A program made the translations under genes and the position numbers. Under the pieces are notes generated by a model, which was given only the letters and a program-made list of their open reading frames with translations, was not told the DNA's origin and did no database searches. Of a stretch of DNA of 64,000 nt, positions 1 through 12,263 are shown piece by piece. Within the stretch, counting starts at the first letter, position 1. Each line of letters starts with the position of its first letter. The stretch spans positions 6,364,709 through 6,428,708 of the forward strand of contig JAPWDM010000015.1 in assembly GCA_035578155.1 (NCBI GenBank). The letters are read 5' to 3'. This DNA is from Brachynemurus nebulosus. Its lineage: Eukaryota > Arthropoda > Insecta > Neuroptera > Myrmeleontidae.

Positions 1-1613
1 ACTTTGGTACTTCTCTTTCTTTTTTGAACAAGCAATATGTTACAGAATTTTCAAATCTTTCTGGTCGTTGGTTAATCTATCCACTTTTATACCATCCATA
101 TTTGAACAAATTTTGAGAACGAGAAAACTGATTGTGAGCTAGAGACTGAAGTTTAGGAATATTGCTAGGCGATGTAAATCGTCGATATCATACTCATTTA
201 GAATTACATTATCCGAAAATAATTTGATGAATTGTTTCCAGAGTCGAAATCCAGAGGTTAAAATACTGACCTTGCTTTTTCAAAGAATTGTATAGATAAA
301 TAAAAATAAATAAATAAGTAAATAAGACTTGTACAGGTGTCGGTAAAGAAGGGGGGGCCCATTTTGTCTTTCTAAATGATGTCTTTCATTACCAAAATAC
401 GAGATTCTTTAACTATATTTTTGCTCATTATTAAATCAAAAAGTTAAAATTTTTCCCAAGTTAATATTAATAAAGGGTGAATTTATGCAAAAAGAAATAA
501 ACGGGTGTGATGTAAAATATATTAATTAAAAATTCGTTTATTTACACATAACAGCCTCTTCTTTCACCAAAAAATGCCTGGTAAAATTAGGGGTTGGGGG
601 TGGTGGATGAAACCCCAATGATTCTATAACTTTAATTTTGGTATCATAATAAAGATCTTAAAGTGCCATTTACAAGTATATATAGTTTCTCTATCAAAGC
701 TCTTACCACTTCCAATTTACGAAAATTGAAAAAAGGTCAAATTTTCAGAGGTGAATTTCACACCCTTAAGCCGTTTATGGGCACGAATGAAATATGGCTC
801 ATGATTTGTTTTAGTAAGATCTACAATCCACCAAAGTTTCAAAAATTTCTGAGAGATACAGTTGGATACCTTTCCTTGTGAGGGGACTATTTATTTTATT
901 AATTTAATGAACAATTGTTTCGATGTCTTTAACTCACGTAACATTCATCAAATAAATTATAAGAAACCTTTATGAGAAAATAATAAAAAAAATATATTCC
1001 GATTTTTAGACACAGTTAAAGATTATTTATTAAATTTAAAAACGACAGAGCAAGAACCAATAATTTTTTCGAAAAAAAAAAAAAAACTGAATTTTTAGGT
1101 TTTTTTAATTTGTATTGAAAGTTTAAAAACAATGTATTCAGAATTGATTGAAGAAGACAAACTTTTGAAATCCATACCATTCTACAAACTGAACCAAGAT
1201 CACCTAGAAGTGTTTTTTGGAAATGTACGTTCACGAGGGAATAATAATAACCTAACAGCAAAACAATTTCAAACAATTTATAAAAAAAAATGGCAATTAA
1301 TATAAAATTAAAATATTCTTTTAGTGGTAACTCTATACCACTTAAAAATATAAGTATATTAAATTTGAGTGATCCGGTGGATAAAATTAATATTGCTACT
1401 GGCAAAAATAAGCTTTTAGAGGACAACTAGATGATAATATTATTGAAATATGTTTGCAATGTAAAGAAAAAATAATTAAACTTCACTTACGTGAAAGTGG
1501 TGGTAAAATACTACACCCGAAAGGACCCTTTGGGGTAAAGAGGGGTAAAATTTCCTAAATGAAAAACTAAAAAAAATAGTAGCATTAAGTACCCTATGTG
1601 ACAGTTAGTCTTA
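1..1613. other. AT-rich stretch without a recognisable gene
   Basis: Short open frames occur here on both strands, but none has a recognisable motif, good composition or splice context, and several run through A or T homopolymers. The stretch holds simple AT-rich DNA with a G run near 350 and a G-rich patch near 590-610. It is probably old intergenic or decayed repeat DNA. Confidence 0.5.
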
Positions 1614-1719
1614 TACAGTAATTATTCCCAAATGGAAACCCCTTCTCTCACTCACTCTTCATGTATTTATATATGAGTGAGAGAGAGAAAGGGTTTCCAT
1701 TTGAGAATAATTACTGTAT
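1614..1719. repeat. Fold-back hairpin (about 36-bp imperfect arms)
   Basis: The left arm begins TACAGTAATTATTCCCAAAT and continues into a GGAAACCCC and TCTCTC tract. The right arm is its near-complete reverse complement and ends AATAATTACTGTA. About 35 bp of spacer containing ATGTATTTATATATGAG separates them. The structure is typical of a short fold-back or MITE-type element. No target duplication is obvious. Confidence 0.7.
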
Positions 1720-1892
1720 ATCAATATTAGGGCTTTAAACATAATTGTCTTCGAGTAAAACCACTTTAAGTGAAACTCGAATATTCTCAAGTTTTTCCTC
1801 AATGCATGCTCGGATCTTTTTCAAAATCGACTTGCATATGGAACAGAGGGAGAGCTGATTTTTGGTGTATTTTGAAGATACTAACATTGAGC

Positions 1893-2074
1893 ACTAAAAC
1901 GGTGGAAACAAGATGAAAATATAGAGGAAAAGAAAAATAAATAAAAAAGTAAAGCAGTCGGAGGCATACATGTTGTATCAAGTTAAACAGAAATGTATGA
2001 TGCCTCCGACGGCTTTATTTTTTTAGTCATTTTTCTTTTTCGCTATATTTTCATCTTGTTTCCACCGTTTTAGT
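1893..2074. repeat. Long fold-back element (about 80-bp arms)
   Basis: The left arm starts ACTAAAACGGTGGAAACAAG and the right arm ends with its complement, CTTGTTTCCACCGTTTTAGT. The arms also share a CGGAGGCATACAT / ATGTATGATGCCTCCG segment next to a loop of roughly 20 bp. This is either a MITE or the decayed terminal palindrome of a larger element. Confidence 0.75.
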
Positions 2075-3890
2075 TTGCTTTCTACGCAGTCGGGTTTTTT
2101 GATTTTTTTAATTAATTTTTTTTATTAATAAGGTTTTCATGAATTATCTTGTAATTAATAACTGGCCAAAAGACATGAATGAATAACTTTTAGTAAGGTT
2201 TTAATATCTGAATTTCATTTTTATAAATTAAGAGAATACTGTGCACGTCAATTTAACATCAACCTAAGAATTTTAAAGACTTTTGAGACATTTAAAAAAA
2301 GCAAGTGGTATATTAATACATTATTTAATTTTTGATAAAAGAAAATTTTTTCACAGAGATATACTTTCGTACCTGACTATCTCAGTGAAACTATGTTAAG
2401 AATAACGATAGATTATGTCTTTTGCGAGCAATTGTGGTTGCAAAAGTTTACATCATGAAAAATGCCGATAATTTTAGAAAAATCCTTCGCAACTGTTACA
2501 ATTTACAGACGAAAAAAGTTGACAAGCTTCTTCATAAAAAAAGCTTGGTAATACTGAAGCAAGGTGTCGCGGTTGAAGAATCACAAATTTTACAACGCCA
2601 TATACGGAAATACAAGATCACAGTTCACAAACATCAGACCAGGGGCGAGAAGTTATATTTGAGGGTTGCAATGATGATGCCATTTATAAAATAAATCTGT
2701 TACTTTATGAAAACCGATGATTGGAGATATTTGAAAAATTATGAGAAAAGCAAATACCACATAAAAACTGTCTAGTTCAGTAACTGGAAGAAACACACCC
2801 AGTGAACGTGTATTTTTTTTGATTAATGCCCTGTGAACATCATACGGGGTTTACATTTACAATGATTTGCTGGGGCCAACACAAAGTGGTGCGCCAGTAA
2901 AAGCAAAATGAACGTGTAAACAGGTACTGGTGTGCAAAGTAGATCACTGCATGCATGGATGAAAAAGTTAGCAACCTTCTAACTTTTCTGGCGCCAGTAA
3001 TGATTCATACGCCACTAAAATTAAATGCAAATGTAAACTTGTCTTGGCGCCAGTATTTATTTAAAAATATTTTAAACGTCATTTTTAAGTGTTTATGCTG
3101 TTTATGTCAAGTTTTAACGTCACTTCGAAATTTATTGTTTTCACTTAATAATGTAACAGATCCGCGAGCCACGGGGTTCATACGTACTTTTATACTTCAT
3201 AGAAAGATGCTCAACTCGTTCAAGGTAATGAGCAAGGTGCTGAGCCTGCGGATTCTTGCATGCATAGAGTGTATGATACGAAGTTACAAAGCCGGAGTTG
3301 GCTTGGGGCGTTGTTTCGAATTAGTTTAGTTGGGAAGTGTTTCTATATTAGTGAAGTTTTCCGAAATAAAAAAGGGGGTTTTTATTTAATAATTAGGTAA
3401 ATTATATCAAGTGCTGTGTTTATCTACCGTTATTGTGAATTGGTGTAAAAGGTCCGTTTTAACCATGTTTCCAGAAACAAAAGCTTAACCAAGGTATCAG
3501 TAACATCCTCCTCCCCCTAGAGTGGAACACGTAAGTGTTTGCATTTAGTTCGTTTTATTTTGTTGGAAAATGTATATTTTTATTGTAACTTGAATAATAT
3601 TAAGGGGGTATGTACCCGCAATTTTTGAATAAAATAGTATAGTTAGCTAGAAAGCTCTAGGTCGTTTTACATTATTTTTAACCAACTCCCTCTTTACTCA
3701 GTCCAAATCGTGATCCCGAAGTTTTACGCAGATTTGAACAACTTTATTGCTGCCCGGTCGCATATACGTTCTAGCGGCAGCGCTATCCGAACATTCTAAC
3801 TTTCATCAATAGGGTAGCTCACGACAATAACATTTATTTTTGTTATTACTATTATTAATAATAAATACGATAAATACTCTTACTTTAATC
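2075..3890. other. AT-rich stretch without a convincing gene
   Basis: Open frames at 2422-2694 and 2955-3329 have no recognised motif. Degenerate copies of a GGCGCCAGTA motif lie at about 2890, 2990 and 3050, which suggests an old repeat. About 3500-3530 is pyrimidine-rich (CCTCCTCCCCCTAG). The left terminus of the Harbinger fragment that begins at 3891 should lie somewhere in 3600-3890, but I could not identify it. Confidence 0.4.
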
Positions 3891-4247
3891 ATGAGTAAAA
3901 AGTGGAATTCAAAAAACATTATTAACTTCCTAGAAGTAAACGAACAGTTTCCTTGTTTGTGGGATTTATACTCCGATGTATATAAAAACAGAAAATTAAA
4001 AGAAGACGCATCATATCATAAAAGAGTCACGGTTATGAATATTGAAGGATTTACTTCTGCAGATGTGAAATCAAAGATACGTTCTACAAGAAATACCTAT
4101 ACACTGGAATTGACTAAAATTGCAAAAAACAAGAAATCTGGAGCGAGTGCAGGCGACATCTACAAACCCAAAGTAGCATGGTTTGCAACTGCTGACAGAA
4201 TTTTACGTAATGTAGTTCACATAAGAGAAATACAATCAACAGAAATT
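3891..4247 (+). CDS. MADF/Myb-like DNA-binding protein, first exon (Harbinger accessory gene)
   Basis: The reading frame starts at ATG 3891 (MSKKWNSKN) and encodes about 119 residues with the layout of a MADF/SANT-like domain: an initial helix (IINFLEVNEQFPCLW), the LWDLYSDVYKNR segment, then a helix (VKSKIRSTRNTY) and a WFATADRILR helix. It ends at a consensus donor, GTAAGT, at 4248, so the gene is spliced and later exons are not identified. PIF/Harbinger elements carry such a protein beside the transposase, and a transposase fragment lies convergently at 4450-5070. A better preserved homologous pair is at 7526-10054. Upstream in-frame codons from 3840 lack an ATG. Confidence 0.65.
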
Positions 4248-4449
4248 GTAAGTACTATATTTTTATTAATTACATTATTATTTTTTATTAATCATAGTCA
4301 TTTGCCACGGTACCATCACCCATGAACCAATCAGCTAATTTATTTCTGACATCAGCTGCTTTTTTACAATAATTTCGAGAGTCGTTTGTCAAATATTATA
4401 TATATATCCGGCAAACCTGTACCTCTAATTTCTTGCCTCCAAGAGCCGC

Positions 4450-5070
4450 CTAACGTAACTCCGTTTTCGAAATCTTCATTAACACAGCCTGGATAAAAAA
4501 AAAGGAAAAAGTGATAGTCGTTATTCGCAACCAATTATAGAGTACACAAGCAGCCTTTACTATCACATCAGTTTTCTGCGGGCACAAAGCAATTGGTTTT
4601 TCAGATACACGAAATCTTGAAACTAGTATTCCAAAAGCATTTTCAACTATTATTCTGGCACGGGACAACCTATGGTTAAAATTTTTTTCTTTTAATGTCA
4701 AGGGACCGCGATGTGAGTAGGGTTTTAAAAGATATTCTTTTAACGGAAAAGCATCATCTGCTAAAAATACTGTATTTGTGGGGATATTCAGCGGATTATT
4801 TTCGAGTGTGTCTTTCAGAGTACATTTCGCGTATACTCTTCCGTCGGAAGCTCTCCCATTTGCCCTGACATCGATATACTTAAAACAGTACTGGTCATCC
4901 ACTAGTGCCAGAATAATAATACTGAATGCTTCCTTATAAAAGTTGGACCCTGAATGAAAAGATTTTCTTAGTACAATATGTTTCCCATCTAGAACACCAC
5001 AGTGTGGAAAATTCCATCTTGTAGAAAAGCGTTGTATAATTCTCCTACTCTCTTTCTGTGCTGGGCATCT
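4450..5070 (-). pseudogene. PIF/Harbinger DDE transposase, C-terminal exon(s)
   Basis: Read leftward, the frame is open from a probable splice acceptor near 5070 and carries a Harbinger-type DDE nuclease core: HCGVLDGKH with the first catalytic Asp, LADDAFPL with the second, and RIIVENAFGILVSRFR with the catalytic Glu. The end at 4450 probably lies past another intron. The start codon and N-terminal exons would lie right of 5070, but there the sequence runs into a TA microsatellite and then a gypsy LTR at 5235. The element therefore looks split or truncated. Its partner is the MADF gene at 3891-4247. It is a transposase of the same family as the one at 8644-10054, but a different copy. Confidence 0.75.
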
Positions 5071-5111
5071 GAAAAATATAAAAATTTTTAATTATACTTA
5101 ATATAATAAAT

Positions 5112-5114
<3 letters not shown>

Positions 5115-5191
<77 letters not shown>
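5115..5191. repeat. TA dinucleotide microsatellite
   Basis: About 77 bp of uninterrupted TA repeat, located in what appears to be an intron of the split Harbinger transposase. Confidence 0.95.
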
Positions 5192-5194
<3 letters not shown>

Positions 5195-5234
5195 TTTCGA
5201 TGTATTTTTAGGGCATGAGAGATTTTGATATAAT

Positions 5235-5726
5235 TGTTGTGAACGGGTCTAACTGTGTTCCAGTGTAGACAGGTTTGACTGTAGCGATTAACGCAATTAA
5301 TGAAAAATTAATGTAATAATTAAAAAATGATGGAGTCAGCGAAAATCGTTGCATTCAAACAAGTCGTTGACCAAAAATTAGGGACAATGGAAGACAGTTG
5401 GAAACAGAGTGTGAGTAGAGTTGGTAATTAATTAAACGGAGTGTCTGAAGGGTGAAAGTGTAGTGTTACTTGAGAACCAGAATAAAAGTGAAGCACGGGA
5501 ATTTCGGGGTAAGCCGATAGTAATATGTATTTCTTGTAAATTAATATATTAATAAACCGTAGATTAAGCGTAAATGTGGTTTATAATGTTTTATTCTTAA
5601 CCCTGAGACGTCCTCCTACCGTTCGACACGAGGGCACATTTCGAAACTATTAGTTTTGAGTTTCGGAGAGTTCGAACCCTCTACGCTCAACACGCTACTG
5701 ACCGTCATTCCGCGGCGGTCGTAACA
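5235..5726 (+). mobile_element. Gypsy LTR (family A), first copy
   Basis: A 492-bp block beginning TGTTGTGAACGGGTCTAACT and ending CGGCGGTCGTAACA, nearly identical to 42,778-43,264, which lies directly downstream of the gypsy pol at 37-42 kb. Its TG...CA ends fit an LTR. A primer-binding-site-like TGGTGGCAGCGGTGGGAT follows 4 bp after the end, so this is a 5' LTR with leader rather than a clean solo LTR. No gag or pol follows. Confidence 0.8.
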
Positions 5727-6628
5727 TTTGTGGTGGCAGCGGTGGGATGTGTCCTGTTGGAAAATGGGTAGGCGCGATCGTTTCCAGGGAAAGATAGGAG
5801 ATTGAATTTTCATTTGGTTTAAATTTTGGGAGGATATCACGTAAAAAAAAAAAGAATTTAGGAATTTATAAAGTAGATAATAAATTTAGATTTTTATAAA
5901 GTTTTTATAAAATAAGAATTTTAGGAAGGGCATAAAATAATCAAACACCCCAACATTAAAAACTTTTCTTTTCTAAAATAATTCATAAGCGCGCTTACTT
6001 AATTCAGTAAATGAATCAATTAAAAGAAAAAGAAAAACTAAAAGGGTTGTTTGAATTTATTTTGTACTGGGCAGTTAATATTAATTTTATAAATATAATA
6101 CAATATTTTTTTCTCTCTTCCCGGGTAGTTAAAATCAATTTAGAAAAAATTCTTCAAAAAAAGAGGGAAAAAACGAAAGAGGAATAAATATAGTTATATA
6201 ATTTGTATAATTTTTGTGTTTTTTTTTTTTTCTTTCTGAAAAATTAAATTAATAAAAATCTGATAGGGCATTGTTTCATAGTTAATTTATGGGTCATTAT
6301 AATATGAAGTAAGCTACGTAAGCAATAAAAAGACAATAGTTGCGTAACAATACACGTTGAATTGATCATTGCGAATCGATTTCCTAGATTCGTTTGTTGC
6401 AAGGTAAGTAATAATTACGTCATTACATATATCGCATATAACACAGTAGGCGTACGCATAGACACGTACACATATACCACATATGTATACACATACATAC
6501 ATAATACATACATTATAATATATGTACCCACATACGTATTACTAATTAGTAATTACTATACATAATTATCAAGGATATGTATATGTATCTATAACATACT
6601 ATATGTATACGAGAATACGTATGAGCGC

Positions 6629-6630
<2 letters not shown>
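5727..6630 (+). other. Probable gypsy leader followed by AT-rich DNA
   Basis: TGGTGGCAGCGGTGGGAT at 5731 looks like a tRNA-complementary primer binding site directly after the LTR. The next 0.5 kb has no gag, only A/T-rich sequence. From about 6420 the DNA becomes a degenerate (ACATAT)n-type purine-pyrimidine alternation that merges with the microsatellite at 6630. Open frames here are low-complexity artefacts. Confidence 0.55.

Positions 6631-6701
<71 letters not shown>
6630..6701. repeat. AT dinucleotide microsatellite
   Basis: About 70 bp of perfect AT repeat. The frames that read through it on either strand (long Tyr-Ile runs) are not genes. Confidence 0.95.
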
Positions 6702-6702
<1 letters not shown>

Positions 6703-7525
6703 GTAGTACCAGATACAAAACTGAATGTTATATTTCGTAACTAAAATTGGTTTTGGAAAACACAAAAAGTTTAACCGTAAGCAAGTTTCAAACCAATGTA
6801 TATGTATATATAGAAACACACATATATACATGTATATACCATGCGGTGCCAAGGGGATGAGGATGATAATAATATATAGCCCAATCTGTTTTTGTAATAT
6901 GATATGTACATAATATAATGAATGGTTGCACAGAGGTGTCAAGGTTGTTTTCGTTAATCGGTATAATTATATAATTTTCGTTAATTGGTATAAGTCGTAC
7001 AGGCCAATGTAGGGGCCAGAGATCAGTCAAAGGGTTTATGCAGTCATAGTTAATTTTTAATATATAATATATATAAAAAAATCATTGAATATATAACATA
7101 TATAAAAAAAAACTGTATGGCTACGCACGGATTGCTTAAAATCTACTAAACAAATTTTGATGAAATTTGGTATGGTGATAAATTTTTACCTGAGTCAGTA
7201 TATGGGATCCTTACACCGCGTCTCCACTAGACATATATTATGTTAAAACTTATGTCGTGACATAAAAATGTCCTGTGGAGACGCTAAATGTTATAACATA
7301 TTTTATGTCATAACATTTATGTCTTGACATATGTTATAACATCAGCTCGGACATATTTTCAGACATAAATTTGACGTTTGAGATTTTCAAAATGGCGACA
7401 ACTGTTATTTTTAAGTCAGTTTGAGTGGTTTGAGTTGTTTCGCAATTCAGTTTCAGTTTTTTCAAGTATTTAAAGTGCTATTATTAATTTAAAGTGCAGT
7501 TTTCAATATTTATTTGAATTTTAAT

Positions 7526-8482
7526 ATGTCGCAGAAAGAAAAAAAATTTTCAAAAAGTCAGATTATTTCCTTAATAAATAGTTATAGGGAAAAAAATTGT
7601 TTGTGGAATTTATATGATAAAAATTACAAGAGAAATAATCTTAAGCAAACACTTTGGAATGAACTTGCGCAAGAATTTGGCACAGATAAAAAACTATTGA
7701 AAAAAAATTAAATCATTAAGATCTGCATTGCATATTTGATAGAAAAGAAAAAAGTGGACAAGTTTAAGTCAGGCATGGATGCTGATGAAGTGTATGAACC
7801 GACCTTATTTTATTTCAAAGAAATGCAATTTTTAGATAAATGTATTGTATTAAGAACTTCGCAGAGCAATGTTGTAAGTTTTTTTTTTTTTTTTTTTTTT
7901 TTTAAATATCTAATAATTATCATAAATTATTTAAAATATGTCACATTTTTCTAGATAAGTGAGGAGTGTATGGATGATTTAAGTAGCCCAAGCGAAATTG
8001 ATGTATCGGAAACAGTAATCAGTGATAATTATGAAACCCAGCCATCAACTTCAACTGGATTGTCAACTGGATCAACACCATGAACACCACTATCAAAAAC
8101 TAAATTGTTACAGAAAAATAAAAAATTAAAAACCCAGGAACCAACAAAATATGACACTGCTTTAAAGGCTATAGTAATGGCAGCAAAATCAGAGGAGAAT
8201 GTATATCATTCCTTTGGGATGAGTGTTGCTAGACAATTAGAAAAGCTCCCTGAAACTGATGCTGCAAAGTTGATGCAAGAAATTCAAACGTTACTCTCTG
8301 CTGCTACAATTAATTATTTGTCTTCAAAGCAATTTGAAGAAACTACACTAGTTGGTGACTCTCCGACTCAGTGGTCGAGGCCATCAACTTCTACGAGTGT
8401 TGAATCACAAATGGCAACTCCAAATTTGTTAGAAACAGTTATTATAAATGCAGAGATTCTGGAGGATGATTACAGTGAATAA
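7526..8482 (+). pseudogene. Harbinger accessory MADF/Myb-like protein, degraded
   Basis: The frame starts at ATG 7526 (MSQKEKKFSKSQIISLINSY) and shows the MADF pattern of the gene at 3891: LWNLYDKNYKRNN, LWNELAQEFG, then, in another frame, DADEVYEPTLFYFKEMQFLD. A frame change occurs around the A-rich 7690-7740 segment. A donor GTAAGT near 7876, a T tract and an acceptor TTTCTAG near 7953 define an intron. The next exon is Ser/Thr/Pro-rich (QPSTSTGLSTGSTP) and contains an in-frame TGA at 8081-8083 before a C-terminal helical tail ending at 8482. In active Harbinger elements this protein binds the ends and helps import the transposase. With two lesions, this copy is probably non-functional. Confidence 0.75.
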
Positions 8483-8643
8483 AAAGTACATATGTAAAGA
8501 AACTAATCTTTTTATTGATTAATATAGTTACAAAATAATAATAAAAAAAAATGTACAAAAATAATAATAAATAAATAAATGGTAAATACTGATTTTGTTT
8601 TTAATTACTTATAAAATTTGAGCTTTTAGATGCACACAGTAAA

Positions 8644-10054
8644 TTATAAAAGTATTTTGTTATTATCTTTTATTTTATTAATTTTTTGCCATTGAAAAGA
8701 TACGTCGCCATCGGTAATAAAATAGACACTTAAATTATTTCGGATTTTACAAGCGAATTTATAAGTATTATATTCTTGGTCACTTATCGGATTAAATGTG
8801 TCATCCAACAATTCATTTTCAGTATTTACATTTTCTTTTTGAATAGGTAATTCCTTTGTTAAATAATTATGAAGAACACAACAACACTGGACAATTAGAT
8901 CACAGGTATTTGGATTTAGCTCGATCGAACGATGAAAAATTCTAAAACGGCTAGAAAGCCGTCCAAATGCCATTTCTACGACCATTCTTGCACGACATAG
9001 TCGATAATTATATATTTCTTGGGTTACGGAAAGATTAAGATTTCTATTGTACGGTTTCATTAAGTTTTTATCAAGCTTAAATGCATCATCACCAATGAAA
9101 AAATATGGTGTTTCTATATCTTGACCTCCTAAAGGTTTAGGCGATGGTATATGAAGCTCTTGACTTTTTAATCTTTTGTACATTAATGAATTTACAAATA
9201 TGGTACTATCTGAAGCCTTTCCGTTGGCACCCACGTCTATAAAAATAAACCGGCCGTGTGCATCTACAAGTGCAAACAAAATAATACTAAAGAATTTTTT
9301 ATAATTATAAAAAGCAGAACCAGAATGCGCAGGAGCCTTTATTCTAATATGTTTCCCGTCTAAGGCTCCAAGTACGTGAGGAAACTGCCAAATACATTCA
9401 AAGTCATTAGATATTTTTAACGTCATTTTCGTCGGCAGGAATCTGAAAATAATTTTTTTTTTATTAATTACTGAATTATTAATAAATTAAATGATCTTTG
9501 ATATAAATCATCTGATACGATACCTTCATAATGGCTGAAGACTTTTAATTATTATAAACAGTACCTCTGGGACGAATTTTGAAATTGTTTTTCTAGAAAC
9601 ACACGTTAAAAATTCTAATGAACGGTAAGAATCACCAGTTGTTAAGAAACGTAATGTGGTAGCTAATTTGACTCTTGCAGAAATAGCATATCTCATAGGT
9701 GTATCCTTCTTACGTAATTTCGGTTCTACCTATAAAAAACAATATTCAAATAAATATAAAATACATATTTAAATAATATACTATACATATCTTTGAATTT
9801 TACTTACTAATGCTAGAACTTCTTCAAATTTTTCATAATCTAGACGAGAAAAGTTTTTATAATCTGAATTATTTTCATCGTCCAATAAGTCTTTTAATAA
9901 ATTACATTCAATATCATATTTCATTTTTTTTTTGTAAAAAAGGATTAACCCAATACTTGGGCGATTTACGTTTCCGATTCTGTTTGTTTTCTTCTTTTTC
10001 TAAATTTTCTACTTGCTCTAAACACAGAATTAATGCCACAACTTTGGAAGTCAT
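8644..10054 (-). CDS. PIF/Harbinger transposase (DDE_Tnp_4), multi-exon
   Basis: Read leftward. The first exon begins at ATG 10054 (MTSKVVALILCLEQVENLEK) and has the basic RKRKSPKYWVNPF segment typical of Harbinger N termini. A further exon near 9540-9730 encodes a helical region (RYAISARVKLATTLRFLTTG). The last exon starts at an acceptor near 9442 and holds the catalytic core: VLGALDGKH (Asp 1), FFIGDDAF (Asp 2) and MVVEMAFGRLSSRFR (Glu). It ends at 8644. A stretch of A residues near 9930 puts the first exon out of frame with the following part, and the 9540-9730 exon reaches a stop before joining the core. Either intron boundaries are misjudged or the gene carries one or two lesions. The catalytic exon itself is intact. 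Confidence 0.85.
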
Positions 10055-10200
10055 TTTTGACAGATAACGATACAATTTGTTTATAATTAAATAAATATGT
10101 CAAGACATAATGAGTTCCCACTATTGAAATATGTTAAGACATAATTTATGTTAAGACATATGTCTTGACATAAATTATGTCTAGTGGAGACCCCGTGTTA

Positions 10201-11994
10201 TTACTGCCAAGAAATGTCTCATGGAAAAGAACCAATTCAAAAATCACTTCAAGCAAGAATTGCACAGAAACTATATTTTACACATTTAAATGAAACATGA
10301 AAGTTTGTAGCATGTGTAGGATCAAGTCGTGAGTCCTGAATCGACTTCCTGGACACAAATAATAGGCCAACGAAGCCCAAGAAAATATTACATTCTTTGA
10401 GTCTAGACGGATATTTTTGTTTTACTGAACGTAATTTAAGCTAATAAAATGTTAATTATATTTACGTTAAAAAATATAAAATAATTACTAACATCTTTAC
10501 CCCATTTTACCCTAATTTAAGTTCGTTAAGTTATTTAAATATTTTGGAAACATACTGTCTTGTGTTTTAATACAATAGAGCAATATTTTACGATTGGCCA
10601 AGTATATCTTTTGTAAATCATATATGTTTTAAATTTCCGAGCAAAAGACCTGTTTATTGAAAACAAGAACAGGCTACCTACATCTAATAATTAGTTAAAG
10701 CCCGCCAAACTTTCATTCTCACCAATAACTCCAAACGTGAAATTGTAATGTTTTTATTATACTTATTGTAATTATTTTTGTGACTGAACGGGGTTCAAAC
10801 ACCGCAAAGGGTGTTTTTGCGTTTTCAGGAAACAATTAACTTTTAAGGTAGGGAGTTTTGGTATGATGTACATACCTATACGAAGTGAGTTATTATATAA
10901 AAATTTAAAATAAAAAGTATTACAAGTATTACTTACTTACGAACAAAGTCTGTATGACCACAGTCGTACCGGTACGGCCATACTTCGATTTGCAATAACA
11001 TTTACCGCCGTACGGGTACGGCCATACTACCTTAAAGATTAAGTTTGCGTCCTAAAAATTTTTCACCTCGGTTTTTTTTTTTTTTTTTTTTTTTTTGCCT
11101 AAAAGTTAATTTTTTCTTAAAGATGGTAAGGAAGTAATTCATAATTTAATACTCAAACATTCCTTGTGGTTTCGGTAATTTAAAAATCTTAGTTTCTTAC
11201 AAAATTTTTATCATTTAATTATAAGGAATAAATTAAGATCTTACTTAAGATCTAACTTACAAGGAATACCTATTTTTCCCTGTTTTGCTTTATTTTCCAA
11301 AGCATATTCAAAGTTTTTTATAATGTAGCCATGTAATATAGAAATATATAATGGTAATTTAAGAAAAAATTTCTTGGCAACAAATTATTAAAATAAAAGA
11401 TTTACAAATTAATACAGTTGGTTTATATTTTTTATCTCCCTTAAATTTTATTAATGGATTTTCAGGAACCGTCATATTGAACATTTGCGCTATAATAGTA
11501 TAGTAATGACGAAAACTGACGAAAACGACTACTATGAGATTACATATTTACTGCACAAAATACCTACTACTTATTTTATATCTAAAGTCAAAATGTACTA
11601 TTGTAACCTTTTCAAAAAACGTTGTCAACATCAAAATGATTACTTTATTTTTTAAGCTTAAAAAATCTCAGATCGTACATCTAGTAACTAAAAATCAGTT
11701 TTTCAATTATATATCTTTGGTAAAACATTACGAATTTTTCAATTTTCCTTCAAATTTGGACACTTCCGGTGAAAATAGCATTAAGTTAATGGTGACTTTA
11801 AAAAGAAATTTTTCCTATAAATGTTTCCGGAAAGGTATAAATTTTTTAATTGAAATCGATGCAGAACAATTTATTTTATATTTCGAATTTAGGCAACAAT
11901 CTCTGAATTTATAAATGTTATATCTAGGTAAATCCTTAAAATCACTGTTCCTCTGGCTTTACGACCTAATATTGAAAATTAGACGTTAAAATGC
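10201..11994. other. AT-rich stretch without a recognisable gene
   Basis: No coding motif is visible. About 10,960-11,035 contains two copies of a CGTAC-GGTACGGCCATACT motif about 50 bp apart, and 11,070-11,098 is a T homopolymer. The open frame 11,534-11,914 is AT-driven and unlike any protein I know. Confidence 0.45.
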
Positions 11995-12263
11995 TGTAGC
12001 AAAAAATAAATTAAAAAATTAAAAATTAAAATATTATTATTTATATTTATTGTTTAATTATTGATTATTTATTGAGGGGGTTAAATTTTGGGTGCTACTT
12101 TACGGGTTGATTGGGGTTTCGATCAGCAGAGCATTTCTCCGGGTCTTATGGAGACAAGAGTGAGTGGCAGTGGAAGATTATGGTCGCAGATCGTTTTCCC
12201 AAAACCATGAGATCCCCAAATAACCTAAATTTTCTTTCGACTACTAAAAGGGTGGTTTTTAAA
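11995..12263 (+). repeat. Dispersed repeat R1, copy 1
   Basis: About 269 bp starting TGTAGCAAAAAATAAA and containing GGGGTTTCGATCAGCAGAGC, CTCCGGGTCTTATGGAGACA and GGTCGCAGATCGTTTTCCCA. It is nearly identical and in the same orientation to 33,575-33,840. The two copies bracket the Polinton and the integrase relic. Neither end has a clear CA, so an LTR identity is only a possibility. Confidence 0.85.

Larger units (their letters stand above)
7214..10197. mobile_element. Complete PIF/Harbinger transposon with TTA target duplication
   Basis: The left end CACCGCGTCTCCACTAGACA at 7214 matches the reverse complement of the right end, which finishes TGTCTAGTGGAGACCCCGTG at 10197, with two mismatches near the tip. 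Both ends are flanked by TTA (7211-7213 and 10198-10200), the 3-bp duplication expected of Harbinger. Inside each end lie several palindromic TGTYTTGACATA / ATGTTATAACAT motifs, likely subterminal transposase sites. The 2,984-bp element carries convergent genes: a MADF/Myb-like protein (rightward) and a DDE transposase (leftward). Decayed reading frames suggest it is inactive in cis. Confidence 0.93.

Noticed and set aside
663..881. 72-codon open frame
   Set aside because: No motif, AT-rich composition, no context; likely chance.
1016..1426. 136-codon leftward open frame with hydrophobic stretches
   Set aside because: Driven by A and T homopolymers, with no family resemblance or signal peptide pattern that I could defend.
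6314..7030. Several overlapping frames rich in Tyr, Ile and Val
   Set aside because: They read through an (AT)n and (ACAT)n region; both strands are open because of low complexity.
11534..11914. 126-codon frame starting MRLHIYCTKYLLLILYL
   Set aside because: Looks secretory at first sight, but the rest is AT-driven and lacks any conserved feature.
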